From the NCBI GenBank assembly GCA_028703215.1, contig JAQVNH010000035.1, forward strand, positions 1 through 8,561: DNA of 8,561 bases. Direction: 5' to 3'. Positions 1 through 6,697 of this stretch are shown here, piece after piece. The DNA comes from Eubacteriales bacterium (GTDB lineage: Bacteria > Bacillota > Clostridia > Acetivibrionales > STF1-152). A program made the translations under genes and the position numbers. How positions within the stretch are numbered: the stretch's first letter is position 1; each line of letters opens with the position of its first letter. The notes below the pieces were generated by a model, which saw nothing but the letters and a program-made list of their open reading frames with translations, was not told where the DNA came from and did no database searches.

Positions 1-216
1 GCCGGAATATCGAAGGAGGATCTCGAGCACATTTGGGAAAGATTCTATAAGTCTGATAAATCAAGAGGGAGAGACAAGACAGGAACCGGGCTCGGATTAA
101 CTATCGTGAAAAGTCTGCTTAACGAGCTTGGACAGGAGATAAATGTAAATAGCGTTCAAGGCAGGGGATCTGAGTTTGTATTTACTCTCGACCTCGCCTT
201 TACGCTTGATAATTAA
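1..216 (+). CDS. Sensor histidine kinase, C-terminal ATPase fragment (5' end outside window)
   Basis: This is the last 71 codons of a two-component sensor histidine kinase, open at the left edge in frame 1 and ending in TAA at 214-216. The visible part is the end of the HATPase_c (GHKL) domain, which binds ATP for autophosphorylation. It starts with AGI, the tail of the G1 box (DxGxGI), then has the F-box region IWERFYKSDKSR at residues 11-22, the G2 box GTGLGL at 28-33 followed by TIVKSL, and the closing strands ending GRGSEFVFTL. The phosphoacceptor histidine, sensor and membrane parts lie upstream and cannot be judged. The HtrA gene follows after 71 bp on the same strand, an arrangement reminiscent of kinase/HtrA pairings in Bacillus (cssS with htrA, or walK with yyxA). 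Which kinase subfamily this is cannot be decided from the fragment. The family call is secure. Confidence 0.93.
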   Translation, partial: AGISKEDLEHIWERFYKSDKSRGRDKTGTGLGLTIVKSLLNELGQEINVNSVQGRGSEFVFTLDLAFTLDN

Positions 217-233
217 CAGAATATTCATAAAAT
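206..233 (+). promoter_or_regulatory. Possible sigma-A promoter for the HtrA gene
   Basis: TTGATA (206-211) and TAAAAT (228-233) are separated by 16 bp and overlap the end of the kinase gene. This would place a start site near 240, about 48 nt before the HtrA start codon. It is a plausible weak promoter. Read-through from the kinase gene is an equally good explanation, because no terminator lies between the two genes. Confidence 0.35.
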
Positions 234-287
234 TGTAAAAAAAACGGGCTAAAATATTCATGTAATCTAATCTCAGGAGGAATTGCA

Positions 288-1577
288 ATGAACAACTTGG
301 ACAATGAACAAAATGAAGAAAAAATAGAAAATATCAATAAACCGTATTACACTGAAAACTACACCTCGAAAAAACCAAAAAACAAAAAGAATAAATCAGG
401 CATCAGAGTCGGACACCTGATCATCGTGGCGCTTTTAAGCTCGATCATTGGCGGAACTGTTGTATTTGCGGCGTTTCAATTTGTTGCGCCGATCCTGCAG
501 CCTTCTTTGAAAAGTATCTTCGGTTCCATGGTGACAGGGGAGGAGACAACGGAAAATGAAGTCAAAACAACAGAGAACATAGTTCATGAGTATATCACCA
601 TCGAAAGCACTGAAGAATACGCCGCGGCAGCAATAGCTAAAAAAGTGACCCCGTCGATAGTAGGCATAAAAATAAAGTCATTTGTGAATAATTTCTACTT
701 TGGCATGCAGGAAACGAGCGGCGGAGGTTCGGGGGTAATAATAAGCAGCGACGGGTATATAATGACAAACAATCATGTTGTTGAACCTGCGATGAAAAAC
801 AGCACGGGGATCGATATGATAGAAGGCGCCGAAATAACTGTCGTACTGGCGGACAAGGAAGAAACCTCACATAAAGCTATTGTGGTAGGCAGGGATCCTT
901 TAACGGATCTTGCAGTTCTAAAAATTGATGCGAGCGGATTGACGCCCGCGGAACTCGGAGACAGCGATAAACTGCAACAGGGAGAGCTGGCGGTAGCGAT
1001 CGGAAGCCCCGGCGGATTGATGAGTTCGGTCACATCAGGTGTTATTAGCGCGCTGAACCGTAAAATCGAGGTTGATGGCGTTGAAATGAATTTTATTCAA
1101 ACAGACGCCTCGATAAACCCCGGAAACAGCGGAGGAGCACTTGTGAATTCCAAAGGGGAAGTCGTCGGAATAAATACAGTAAAAATCGTTGCTCAGGAAT
1201 ATGAAGGGCTGGGTTTTGCGATTCCGATAAATGATACTAAGAATATAGTAGCTGATCTGATGGAATTCAATTATGTAACCGGAAGACCTTATTTGGGAGT
1301 AGCGTCCAATCCATATTTCACCGAAAGCTATGCGGAAAGAAACGGAGTTCCCGCCGGAGTTTTCGTTGACACCGTTATGCCGCTTTCGGGAGCTTACGAC
1401 GCGGGTATGAAAGAGGGGGACATAATCACGGTATTTGACGGCGTGCGTGTAAAAAGCTTTGCTGAAATGGTGGAAGTCCTAAGCAGGCACAAACCCGAAG
1501 ACATTATCGAAGTTGAAGTATACAGGGAAGGAGAAACACTTGTTTTAGAGGTTAAACTGGGAGAGAAAAGGGAATGA
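288..1577 (+). CDS. HtrA/DegP-like membrane-anchored serine protease with PDZ domain
   Basis: This 429-residue S1C-family serine endoprotease probably acts on misfolded or stress-damaged proteins at the outer face of the membrane. The ATG at 288 follows a good ribosome binding site, AGGAGG at 275-280. Residues 1-40 are charged and probably cytoplasmic; residues about 41-66 form one hydrophobic membrane segment (VGHLIIVALLSSIIGG...). The protease domain spans about 110-325 with a complete triad: His163 (TNNHVV), Asp207 (DPLTDLAVLKI) and Ser281 (GNSGGAL), preceded by the usual TDASINPGN. One PDZ domain follows at about 328-425 (YLGV, then DAGMKEGDIITVFDG). Length and architecture match Bacillus HtrA/HtrB/YyxA-type proteins, which carry one PDZ domain, whereas E. 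coli DegP has two. The preceding sensor kinase gene suggests a link to envelope stress signalling, which is inference. The orthologue cannot be assigned more finely, so no symbol is given. Confidence 0.96.
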   Translation: MNNLDNEQNEEKIENINKPYYTENYTSKKPKNKKNKSGIRVGHLIIVALLSSIIGGTVVFAAFQFVAPILQPSLKSIFGSMVTGEETTENEVKTTENIVHEYITIESTEEYAAAAIAKKVTPSIVGIKIKSFVNNFYFGMQETSGGGSGVIISSDGYIMTNNHVVEPAMKNSTGIDMIEGAEITVVLADKEETSHKAIVVGRDPLTDLAVLKIDASGLTPAELGDSDKLQQGELAVAIGSPGGLMSSVTSGVISALNRKIEVDGVEMNFIQTDASINPGNSGGALVNSKGEVVGINTVKIVAQEYEGLGFAIPINDTKNIVADLMEFNYVTGRPYLGVASNPYFTESYAERNGVPAGVFVDTVMPLSGAYDAGMKEGDIITVFDGVRVKSFAEMVEVLSRHKPEDIIEVEVYREGETLVLEVKLGEKRE

Positions 1578-1617
1578 TCCGGGAAAATGCATTCAGGTAA
1601 ACGGGATACCGGTCAAT

Positions 1618-1650
1618 AAAAAGGGCGATCAATCTTCGCCCTTTTTATTA
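1618..1650 (+). terminator. Rho-independent terminator after the HtrA gene
   Basis: There is a perfect 11-bp stem, AAAAAGGGCGA (1618-1628) with TCGCCCTTTTT (1636-1646), around a 7-nt loop. The T-run forms the distal arm of the stem. It separates the HtrA gene from glgA. The symmetric A/T flanks mean it could work in both directions, but the flanking genes are both on the plus strand. Confidence 0.9.
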
Positions 1651-1700
1651 TTGTAAACAAAGCAAGTATATGATACCTTTGTGATAGTCAAAAATACAAC

Positions 1701-1706
1701 GGAGGA
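1701..1706 (+). promoter_or_regulatory. Ribosome binding site that fixes the glgA start
   Basis: GGAGGA lies 4 bp before the ATG at 1711. A GTG at 1681 is also in frame but has no ribosome binding site in front of it and would add ten residues not expected in the family, so the ATG is preferred. The spacing is short but usable. Confidence 0.75.
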
Positions 1707-1710
1707 AAGA

Positions 1711-3171
1711 ATGTCATCCAACAGAAAACTTAAGGTTTTATATGTATCTGCAGAAATTTCTCCCTTTGCAAGAACGGGCGGTCTTGCTGAAGTCGCAGCG
1801 TCATTGCCCGGATTTATTGCTTCATACGGAAATGATGTCAGGGCGGTTATGCCCGGTTACAAACAGATCGAGACGGATATGGAGTACAGAGCTGATTTTC
1901 CGGTTATCCTCGGAGGAAAATCGGAAACATGTATTGTCAGGGAAGGGTCGATGAATTTTAAGGAGAAGGATCTTCCCGGCTCGATCCCGGTTTATTTCAT
2001 CTGCAATTACAATTACTTTGACCGCGACGGGATATATTGCTTTAATGATGACGGAGAGCGTTTTGCCTTCTTCTGCGAGGCGGTCTTGAAAATGCTTCCT
2101 GAAATAGGATTCAAACCTGACATCATACACTGCAATGACTGGCATACAGGACCCGTATGTATGCTTTTGAAAGAAAAGTACGCGCAAAGCATGTTTTTTA
2201 AAGACACGGCCGCTGTTTTTACGATACACAACCTGCAATATCAGGGTAATTTTCACGGCGGGATGTTTGATTTATTTGATTTGAGCCGGGAACTGTTCAC
2301 ATCAGAAAAATCTGAGTTTTACGGCGCGTTCAGTTTTATGAAATGCGGCATCGCTTATGCCGACAAAATCAACACGGTTAGCAGGAATTACGCGCTTGAA
2401 ATACAGACTCCGGAATATGGAGAGGGAATGGAAGGGATTTTGAAAAAGCGTGTCAAAGACCTTTCAGGAATTATTAACGGCATCAGTTATGAAGAATACA
2501 ATCCCCAAAAGGATACGGATTTAATAAAGAACTTCGATGCGGGAAGCATAGAAGCGAAAAAGGATAATAAACACGCTTTGCAGAAGGAACTGGGACTGCC
2601 GATCGCTGATGTGCCTGTCATTGGGATCGTTTCGAGGCTGTCCGGACAAAAAGGCCTCGATCTGGTTTTGGAAAGGATAAGAGAGTTTTTGGCGGGGGAA
2701 ATTCAGTTTGTGCTTCTCGGAGTCGGCGAGCACTATTATGAGGGAGCGTTCAAAAAGCTAAAAAAAGAGCTGCCCGAAAAAGTCGGGATACATATCGGGT
2801 TCGATGCTCAGCTTGCTAAAAGGGTATATGCGGGGAGCGATATTTTCCTTATGCCTTCACGCTTCGAACCATGCGGGCTCGGACAAATAATCAGTCTCCG
2901 GTACGGCACGATACCTGTGGTAAGAGAAACTGGCGGACTTGCCGAAACAGTGACAGATTACAGCAAGCATAAAAAAGGCAACGGATTCACCTTTGCGGAT
3001 TTCAATTCCGACAGCTTTGAAGACGCTTTAAAAAGGGCTTTGGCAGTTTACTCAAACAGGAATGAATGGACAAGATTAGTCAAACTGGCTATGGCTTGTG
3101 ATTTCTCTTGGGGCAGATCCGCTGAAAAATATATCGGTCTTTATGAAACGGCTCTTGTAAAAGACATATAG
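1711..3171 (+). CDS. glgA: Glycogen (starch) synthase, ADP-glucose dependent
   Basis: This 486-residue GT5-family retaining glycosyltransferase transfers glucose from ADP-glucose to the end of an alpha-1,4-glucan, the elongation step of glycogen synthesis in the cytoplasm. The N-terminal GT-B lobe opens with VLYVSAEISPF and the ADP-glucose loop RTGGLAEV (residues 21-28), and carries IIHCNDWHT (138-146) and TIHNLQYQG (171-179). The C-terminal lobe has SRLSGQKGLDL (308-318, with Lys314) and SRFEPCGLGQ (383-392), where Glu386 matches the catalytic Glu377 of the E. coli enzyme, then RETGGLAETV (405-414). Length is normal for the family. The loop normally reads K-x-G-G; here Lys is replaced by Arg21. 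No glgB, glgC, glgD or glgP lies nearby. The nth gene begins 19 bp downstream and is probably co-transcribed. The strong terminator upstream means a promoter must lie in 1651-1700; a TTGTAA occurs at 1651-1656, but I see no convincing -10 to go with it. Confidence 0.96.
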   Translation: MSSNRKLKVLYVSAEISPFARTGGLAEVAASLPGFIASYGNDVRAVMPGYKQIETDMEYRADFPVILGGKSETCIVREGSMNFKEKDLPGSIPVYFICNYNYFDRDGIYCFNDDGERFAFFCEAVLKMLPEIGFKPDIIHCNDWHTGPVCMLLKEKYAQSMFFKDTAAVFTIHNLQYQGNFHGGMFDLFDLSRELFTSEKSEFYGAFSFMKCGIAYADKINTVSRNYALEIQTPEYGEGMEGILKKRVKDLSGIINGISYEEYNPQKDTDLIKNFDAGSIEAKKDNKHALQKELGLPIADVPVIGIVSRLSGQKGLDLVLERIREFLAGEIQFVLLGVGEHYYEGAFKKLKKELPEKVGIHIGFDAQLAKRVYAGSDIFLMPSRFEPCGLGQIISLRYGTIPVVRETGGLAETVTDYSKHKKGNGFTFADFNSDSFEDALKRALAVYSNRNEWTRLVKLAMACDFSWGRSAEKYIGLYETALVKDI

Positions 3172-3175
3172 TTAT

Positions 3176-3181
3176 GGGGGG
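3176..3181 (+). promoter_or_regulatory. Ribosome binding site that supports the nth TTG start
   Basis: A run of six G, immediately after the glgA stop codon, lies 9 bp before the TTG at 3191. No in-frame ATG or GTG occurs near the expected N-terminus, and the endonuclease III family homology begins shortly after this TTG. Confidence 0.6.
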
Positions 3182-3190
3182 TCGCATATA

Positions 3191-3856
3191 TTGGTTTCAC
3201 AAAGCATAAGCAAAGCCAACAGGGCGGTAAAAATATCCGCGATATTGGACAGGATATATCCGGATGCCTGCTGCTCGCTTAAACATAAAAACGGAATCCA
3301 ACTCCTGGTTGCTGTGCAGTTGTCCGCGCAATGCACTGATGAGCGGGTAAACAAAGTCACAGAATCTCTTTTCAAAAAATACAAAACCGCAAAGGATTTT
3401 GCGGAAGCCGACCCCGAGGTTTTCAGCGAGGAAATAAGATCTACAGGTTTTTTTCGCAATAAAACAAAGAATATAATAAGCTGCTGCAGGATGATATGCG
3501 AAAAATACAGGGGAGAGCTCCCGGGAAATCTCGAAGACATGCTTAAGCTTCCCGGTGTCGGCAGAAAAACAGCGAATGTGGTGCTTGGGGAATTGTTCGA
3601 TATACCCGGAATTGTGGTCGACACGCATGTGATAAGATTGTCAAACAGGTTAGGGCTCACTGATAAAGCGGACCCCGAAAAAATAGAATTTGAACTGATG
3701 GAACTTCTGCCAAAAGAAAAATGGAATAAATTTTGTCATCAGCTGATTTTGCACGGAAGATCGATTTGCAATGCCAGAAAACCGAAATGTGAGATTTGCG
3801 AGTTGAGGAAGCTTTGCGTATTCGGATCTGAAAATGCAATAAACAGCAAAACCTAA
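3191..3856 (+). CDS. nth: Endonuclease III, DNA glycosylase/AP lyase
   Basis: This 221-residue bifunctional base-excision repair enzyme removes oxidised pyrimidines from DNA and cuts the abasic site by beta-elimination. The helix-hairpin-helix DNA-binding motif LPGVGRKTANVVL spans residues 120-132 and contains the catalytic Lys126. The catalytic aspartate is Asp144 in VDTHVIRL. The C-terminal [4Fe-4S] ligands are complete: Cys193, Cys200, Cys203 and Cys209, in the family spacing C-x6-C-x2-C-x5-C. LSAQCTD (44-50) matches the conserved LSAQxTD segment near the N-terminus. Length is close to the usual 210-220. The start is TTG, supported by a G-rich ribosome binding site. It lies 19 bp behind glgA on the same strand, so the two are probably one operon, although they have no obvious functional connection. 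A terminator follows about 40 bp downstream. Confidence 0.96.
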   Translation: MVSQSISKANRAVKISAILDRIYPDACCSLKHKNGIQLLVAVQLSAQCTDERVNKVTESLFKKYKTAKDFAEADPEVFSEEIRSTGFFRNKTKNIISCCRMICEKYRGELPGNLEDMLKLPGVGRKTANVVLGELFDIPGIVVDTHVIRLSNRLGLTDKADPEKIEFELMELLPKEKWNKFCHQLILHGRSICNARKPKCEICELRKLCVFGSENAINSKT

Positions 3857-3895
3857 ACAAATCAAATGCTGCAATGATATATGACTGAAATAAAT

Positions 3896-3922
3896 AAAAA
3901 AACGCTCAATGAGCGCTTTTTT
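3896..3922. terminator. Terminator between convergent nth and rpmB, probably bidirectional
   Basis: The stem CGCTC (3903-3907) with GAGCG (3911-3915) has a 3-nt AAT loop. It is flanked by an A-run on the left (3896-3902) and a T-run on the right (3917-3922), which extend the stem after one A-C mismatch. Because of the A and T flanks it reads as a terminator on both strands, serving nth on the plus strand and rpmB on the minus strand. Confidence 0.8.
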
Positions 3923-3949
3923 GAAGATAAGGCCAAGACTGGGCGAAAA

Positions 3950-4138
3950 TTAAATCGCTCTTTTTATTTTATTCGAACGAAGGCATCTTGAGCAAACATA
4001 CACGGTTTTTGAAGTTCCGTTATCATCTATTTTTACCCTTCTAAGGTTTGGTTTCCATGTCCTGCCTACTCTTCTGATAGAATGGCTTACCAGATTGCCG
4101 AAAGTTGTTCCCTTGTTGCAAACAAAGCATTTAGCCAA
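3950..4138 (-). CDS. rpmB: 50S ribosomal protein L28, zinc-ribbon (C+) form
   Basis: This 62-residue large-subunit ribosomal protein matches bacterial L28 along its whole length: KCFVCNKGTTFGNLVSHS, RTWKPNLRRVKI and VYVCSRCLRS. Two CxxC pairs, Cys4/Cys7 and Cys49/Cys52, make it the zinc-binding form; many bacteria also or instead carry a cysteine-less paralogue that is used when zinc is short. The start is TTG at 4138, confirmed by an excellent ribosome binding site and by the MAKCxxC N-terminus usual in Firmicutes. It is a single-gene unit with its own promoter and faces nth across a shared terminator. No zinc-responsive operator is evident in front of it. Confidence 0.97.
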   Translation of the reverse strand: MAKCFVCNKGTTFGNLVSHSIRRVGRTWKPNLRRVKIDDNGTSKTVYVCSRCLRSNKIKRAI

Positions 4139-4146
4139 TTCAACTG

Positions 4147-4156
4147 CACCTCCTTT
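4147..4156 (-). promoter_or_regulatory. Strong ribosome binding site for rpmB
   Basis: Read on the minus strand this is AAAGGAGGTG, nearly the full anti-16S complement, with about 10 nt from the AGGAGG core to the TTG at 4138. It settles the non-ATG start and fits the high translation expected of a ribosomal protein. Confidence 0.9.
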
Positions 4157-4187
4157 AAGGTGATTACTCTTAAATCAAACACAAGGC

Positions 4188-4217
4188 ATTTTACCACAAC
4201 AGTTATAGCAATATCAA
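4188..4217 (-). promoter_or_regulatory. Probable promoter of rpmB
   Basis: On the minus strand TTGATA (4217-4212) is followed after 18 bp by TAAAAT (4193-4188), which would give a transcript start about 40 nt before the rpmB start codon. Spacing is slightly long but acceptable. No clear terminator separates the upstream DUF2284 gene, so some read-through is also possible. Confidence 0.5.
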
Positions 4218-4273
4218 GTACTATTTGAGAACCTGACTATTTTAATTTGATAATTGACAGCTTCTGAGTGCTT

Positions 4274-4780
4274 TTATTCGATAAAAACCGCGGAATACCA
4301 ATTTTGCGGCTCATTTTCATTACTGAGGGTGGATATGGGAAGATCAAATTTGCGAACTGTTTTAAAAACATCGATCCCGACACTATGGAATGCTGGCCGG
4401 GCTTTTTTCGGATTTATGCATTCCTTTCCTTCAAAACCGGCGCATTCGCCGCAGATCGCGCAGTCACTCAGGGAAAAAGCAAAATAATATCCATCGAGGA
4501 AAGCCTGCCTTTCGATCTGAAACGACACTTCCTGTGAGATCTTCTTGCTTGCCGAATGGATTATCAGTCCCCATTTATATTTGGAAAATACCTCTTTGTA
4601 CTCCCAGGGCATAAGTGAGCCGGGCCTGGAAGGGCATGTATGGCCTTTTCCCCAGGAATCGCATCCGTACATGCATTTAATTATCGTTCTTGAGTCGAAT
4701 TCGATATCCTTTATTTCAAATACGACTGCATGATCAGCTCCAAGCTTCAACGCGAGATCTTTATATTCTTTATCCTTCAT
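4274..4780 (-). CDS. DUF2284 family cysteine-rich putative metal-binding protein
   Basis: This 168-residue protein belongs, by its cysteine pattern and C-terminal signature, to the DUF2284 family of predicted metal-binding proteins; its biochemical role is unknown. Seven cysteines fall in two groups. The first is CMYGC...GHTCPSRPG (Cys36, Cys40, Cys49). The second is CAICGEC with Cys121 (Cys107, Cys110, Cys113, Cys121), spaced like a ferredoxin-type iron-sulfur or zinc site. The tail PKKARPAFHSVGIDVFKTV (125-143) is typical of the family. No signal peptide or membrane segment is seen, so it is probably cytoplasmic. The ATG at 4780 has a modest ribosome binding site, AGAAGG on the minus strand, and its own promoter. 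The gene diverges from comM. Iron-sulfur binding is inferred from cysteine spacing only. Confidence 0.82.
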   Translation of the reverse strand: MKDKEYKDLALKLGADHAVVFEIKDIEFDSRTIIKCMYGCDSWGKGHTCPSRPGSLMPWEYKEVFSKYKWGLIIHSASKKISQEVSFQIERQAFLDGYYFAFSLSDCAICGECAGFEGKECINPKKARPAFHSVGIDVFKTVRKFDLPISTLSNENEPQNWYSAVFIE

Positions 4781-4832
4781 CAGATGCCTTCTTTCGGAAT
4801 GTTATCGAATGGAGAAAGTCCAACTCTTTTTA

Positions 4833-4861
4833 ATAATAGCGTATTTTTGATGCCGGTTCAA
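4833..4861 (-). promoter_or_regulatory. Probable promoter of the DUF2284 gene
   Basis: On the minus strand TTGAAC (4861-4856), a 17-bp spacer and TATTAT (4838-4833) give a good sigma-A-like promoter, with a transcript start about 45 nt before the ATG at 4780. The perfect palindrome at 4880-4899 lies just upstream of its -35 box. Confidence 0.6.
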
Positions 4862-4879
4862 TCGGGAGCGGAGGCAATC

Positions 4880-4899
4880 AATAATTTCATGAAATTATT
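4880..4899. repeat. Perfect 20-bp palindrome in the DUF2284/comM divergent promoter region
   Basis: The half-sites AATAATTTCA and TGAAATTATT are exact reverse complements with no spacer between them. The palindrome lies 18 bp beyond the DUF2284 -35 box and 39 bp before the comM -35 box, the usual place for the operator of a dimeric transcription factor. It does not fit the PerR, Zur, LexA or CcpA consensus sequences as I know them. Without a T-run after it, it is unlikely to be a terminator. The regulator is unknown. Confidence 0.8.
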
Positions 4900-4938
4900 A
4901 TTTTATATTGATCGTTAAAATGATTTGAAGAAAAATGC

Positions 4939-4966
4939 TTGAAAAAAAGATGCGATCATATATAAT
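4939..4966 (+). promoter_or_regulatory. Promoter of comM
   Basis: TTGAAA (4939-4944), a 16-bp spacer and a perfect TATAAT (4961-4966) put the transcript start near 4973. That leaves a leader of about 84 nt. The leader is very AT-rich and holds two short exact palindromes, TAATATATTA (4999-5008) and TATTCGAATA (5025-5034), but no structure I recognise as a riboswitch. Confidence 0.75.
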
Positions 4967-5043
4967 GTAAATAATTAGGATATATTTATATATATTGTTA
5001 ATATATTACAAAAAATAAACCGCATATTCGAATAACCGCCAAA

Positions 5044-5049
5044 GGGAGG
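5044..5049 (+). promoter_or_regulatory. Ribosome binding site supporting the comM TTG start
   Basis: GGGAGG lies 7 bp before the TTG at 5057. The family N-terminus (SIVYSCMVIGIEG) begins immediately after this codon. A TTG at 5053 is in another frame, and a GTG at 5069 would trim conserved residues, so 5057 is preferred. Confidence 0.75.
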
Positions 5050-5056
5050 CATTTGA

Positions 5057-6595
5057 TTGATTTCGATCGTGTACAGCTGCATGGTAATAGGAATAGAAGG
5101 GTACATGGTCGAGGTGGAAATCGATATAAGCAACGGATTGCCGGGATTCGATATTGTCGGTCTGGGCGGTACTGCGATAAAAGAATCCAGAGAGCGTGTC
5201 AGGTCTGCAATCAAGAATTCGGGATTCAAGTTCCCAAGCAAAAGAATGACGATAAATCTTGCGCCTGCTGATATGAAAAAAGAGGGCTCATCCTTTGACC
5301 TTCCGCTGACAGTGGGGATTTTGTCCGCTATGGGGCATGTTGATCCAAACAGCTTGAAGAAATCGATGTTTGCGGCAGAAGTATCGCTGGAGGGAAAATT
5401 AAAACCTGTCAGCGGGATCCTTTCAATGGCAGTATGCGCAAAGCAGCGTGGACTGGATAATATGTTTGTTGCAGAGGAAAATGCCGATGAGGCTGCTGTC
5501 GTGAGCGGTATAAATATATTTGCGGCAAGCGATATAATGCAGGCTGTGAATCATTTGAACGGAAACTGCCTGTTAAAGGCGCGTCGAAGCGATATCGAAG
5601 CATTATTTAAAAGAGGGGCTTCATATAAAATTGATTTTGCAGATGTCAAAGGACAGCGGAATGTCAAGAGGGCTATCGAAGTCGCCGCCTCGGGAGGACA
5701 TAACTGCCTGATGATAGGCTCGCCGGGGTGCGGGAAGACAATGATAGCAAAAAGGATACCAACGATCCTTCCCGTCATGGGCTTTGAGGAAGCAGTTGAA
5801 GTGACAAAAATATACAGCACGGCGGGACTGCTTCCGAAAGATTTGGGATTAATAACAAACAGGCCCTTTAGAGCGCCGCATTACACGATCAGCAATATAA
5901 GTCTTGTAGGCGGAGGCCATGCTCCGAGACCGGGAGAAATAAGTCTTGCTCATTGCGGCGTGTTGTTTCTGGATGAGATACAGGAATTCGGGCAATCAGT
6001 TCTTGAGGTATTAAGACAGCCGTTAGAAGATAGCAAAGTCACTATATCAAGGGTCAACGCCTCGATTACCCTCCCTGCGAAATTTATGCTCATTTGCGCT
6101 TCCAATCCATGCAGCTGCGGATATCTTCTGGATGAAGAAAAAGAATGCAGATGCAGCGAAAATCAAATCAAGCGCTATCTGAGCAAATTATCGGGACCGC
6201 TTCTGGACAGAATGGATATTCATATCGATGTCAGCAGGATAAAATTTAAGGATCTGGAAAATTCAGAACCCGGAGAGTGTTCTGAAGAGATCAGAAAAAG
6301 GGTCGAAAGGACGAGAAATATTCAAATTGACAGATATCAGGGACATGGAATTTATACAAATTCGCAGCTTATGCCATCAATTATGGGCAGATATTGCTCG
6401 CTTGACAGAAAATCGGGCATGATGCTGAAAAAAGCATATGATACTCTTGGTTTAAGCGCCCGCGGACATGACAGGATATTAAAAGTCGCAAGAACAGTTG
6501 CCGACATGGATCGCAGCGACGATATAAAACTCGATCATCTGGCGGAAGCGATACAATACAGAAGCATGGACATGAGGATGCGGCATGATATTTAG
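5057..6595 (+). CDS. comM: ComM/YifB family Mg-chelatase-like AAA+ ATPase
   Basis: This 512-residue protein belongs to the YifB/ComM family. In Vibrio cholerae, ComM is a hexameric helicase that drives branch migration while incoming single-stranded DNA is integrated during natural transformation; relatives occur in species not known to be competent. The N-terminal ChlI-type domain (about 20-165) contains GLPGFDIVGL and TINLAPADMKKEG. The ATPase domain follows: Walker A GSPGCGKT (221-228), Walker B GVLFLDEIQEF (301-311), sensor-1 Asn350 in CASNPC, arginine finger Arg385 in LLDRMD, and sensor-2 region LSARGHDRILKVART (466-480, Arg473). Four cysteines, Cys352, Cys354, Cys364 and Cys366, form a CxC...CxC pair common in Firmicute members and possibly zinc binding. 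Length is full. In many bacteria dprA is adjacent; here it comes only after pgk. No terminator is visible after the stop, so transcription may run on into the pgk leader. Confidence 0.95.
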   Translation: MISIVYSCMVIGIEGYMVEVEIDISNGLPGFDIVGLGGTAIKESRERVRSAIKNSGFKFPSKRMTINLAPADMKKEGSSFDLPLTVGILSAMGHVDPNSLKKSMFAAEVSLEGKLKPVSGILSMAVCAKQRGLDNMFVAEENADEAAVVSGINIFAASDIMQAVNHLNGNCLLKARRSDIEALFKRGASYKIDFADVKGQRNVKRAIEVAASGGHNCLMIGSPGCGKTMIAKRIPTILPVMGFEEAVEVTKIYSTAGLLPKDLGLITNRPFRAPHYTISNISLVGGGHAPRPGEISLAHCGVLFLDEIQEFGQSVLEVLRQPLEDSKVTISRVNASITLPAKFMLICASNPCSCGYLLDEEKECRCSENQIKRYLSKLSGPLLDRMDIHIDVSRIKFKDLENSEPGECSEEIRKRVERTRNIQIDRYQGHGIYTNSQLMPSIMGRYCSLDRKSGMMLKKAYDTLGLSARGHDRILKVARTVADMDRSDDIKLDHLAEAIQYRSMDMRMRHDI

Positions 6596-6688
6596 AGCCA
6601 CGTATCTCAGGGAAGCAGGATTGGAGCAAGACTGCAAAAAAACAGCGCCGGCATCGGATATTAAGGATGGCAGAAGGAGTCGCCCATA

Positions 6689-6697
6689 TGCTATAAT
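6689..6697 (+). promoter_or_regulatory. Extended -10 promoter of pgk
   Basis: TGCTATAAT is a TG-n extended -10 with a perfect TATAAT at 6692-6697. The -35 position shows nothing close to TTGACA, which extended -10 promoters can tolerate. It implies a leader of about 80 nt before the pgk start codon. The upstream part of this 187-bp gap (6596-6688) holds no other signal I recognise. Confidence 0.55.

Noticed and set aside
1681..1710. Upstream in-frame GTG start for glgA, adding ten residues
   Set aside because: No ribosome binding site precedes the GTG, while GGAGGA directly precedes the ATG at 1711, and the family N-terminus begins just after that ATG.
3172..3660. Long minus-strand open frame (162 codons) opposite nth
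   Set aside because: It lies entirely opposite a gene with complete catalytic and iron-sulfur motifs, has low-complexity Ser/Leu-rich composition and resembles no family. The minus-strand frames opposite glgA, comM and pgk are rejected for the same reason.
4254..4537. Plus-strand open frames and a TTGACA box (4254-4259) in the DUF2284 region
   Set aside because: The frames are shadows of the DUF2284 gene on the other strand, which has conserved cysteines and family motifs. The TTGACA has no acceptable -10 box at 16-18 bp, only TTCGAT.
4973..5056. Possible riboswitch or structured leader before comM
   Set aside because: The leader holds only short AT palindromes (TAATATATTA, TATTCGAATA), with no stable stem, no terminator and no known riboswitch core.
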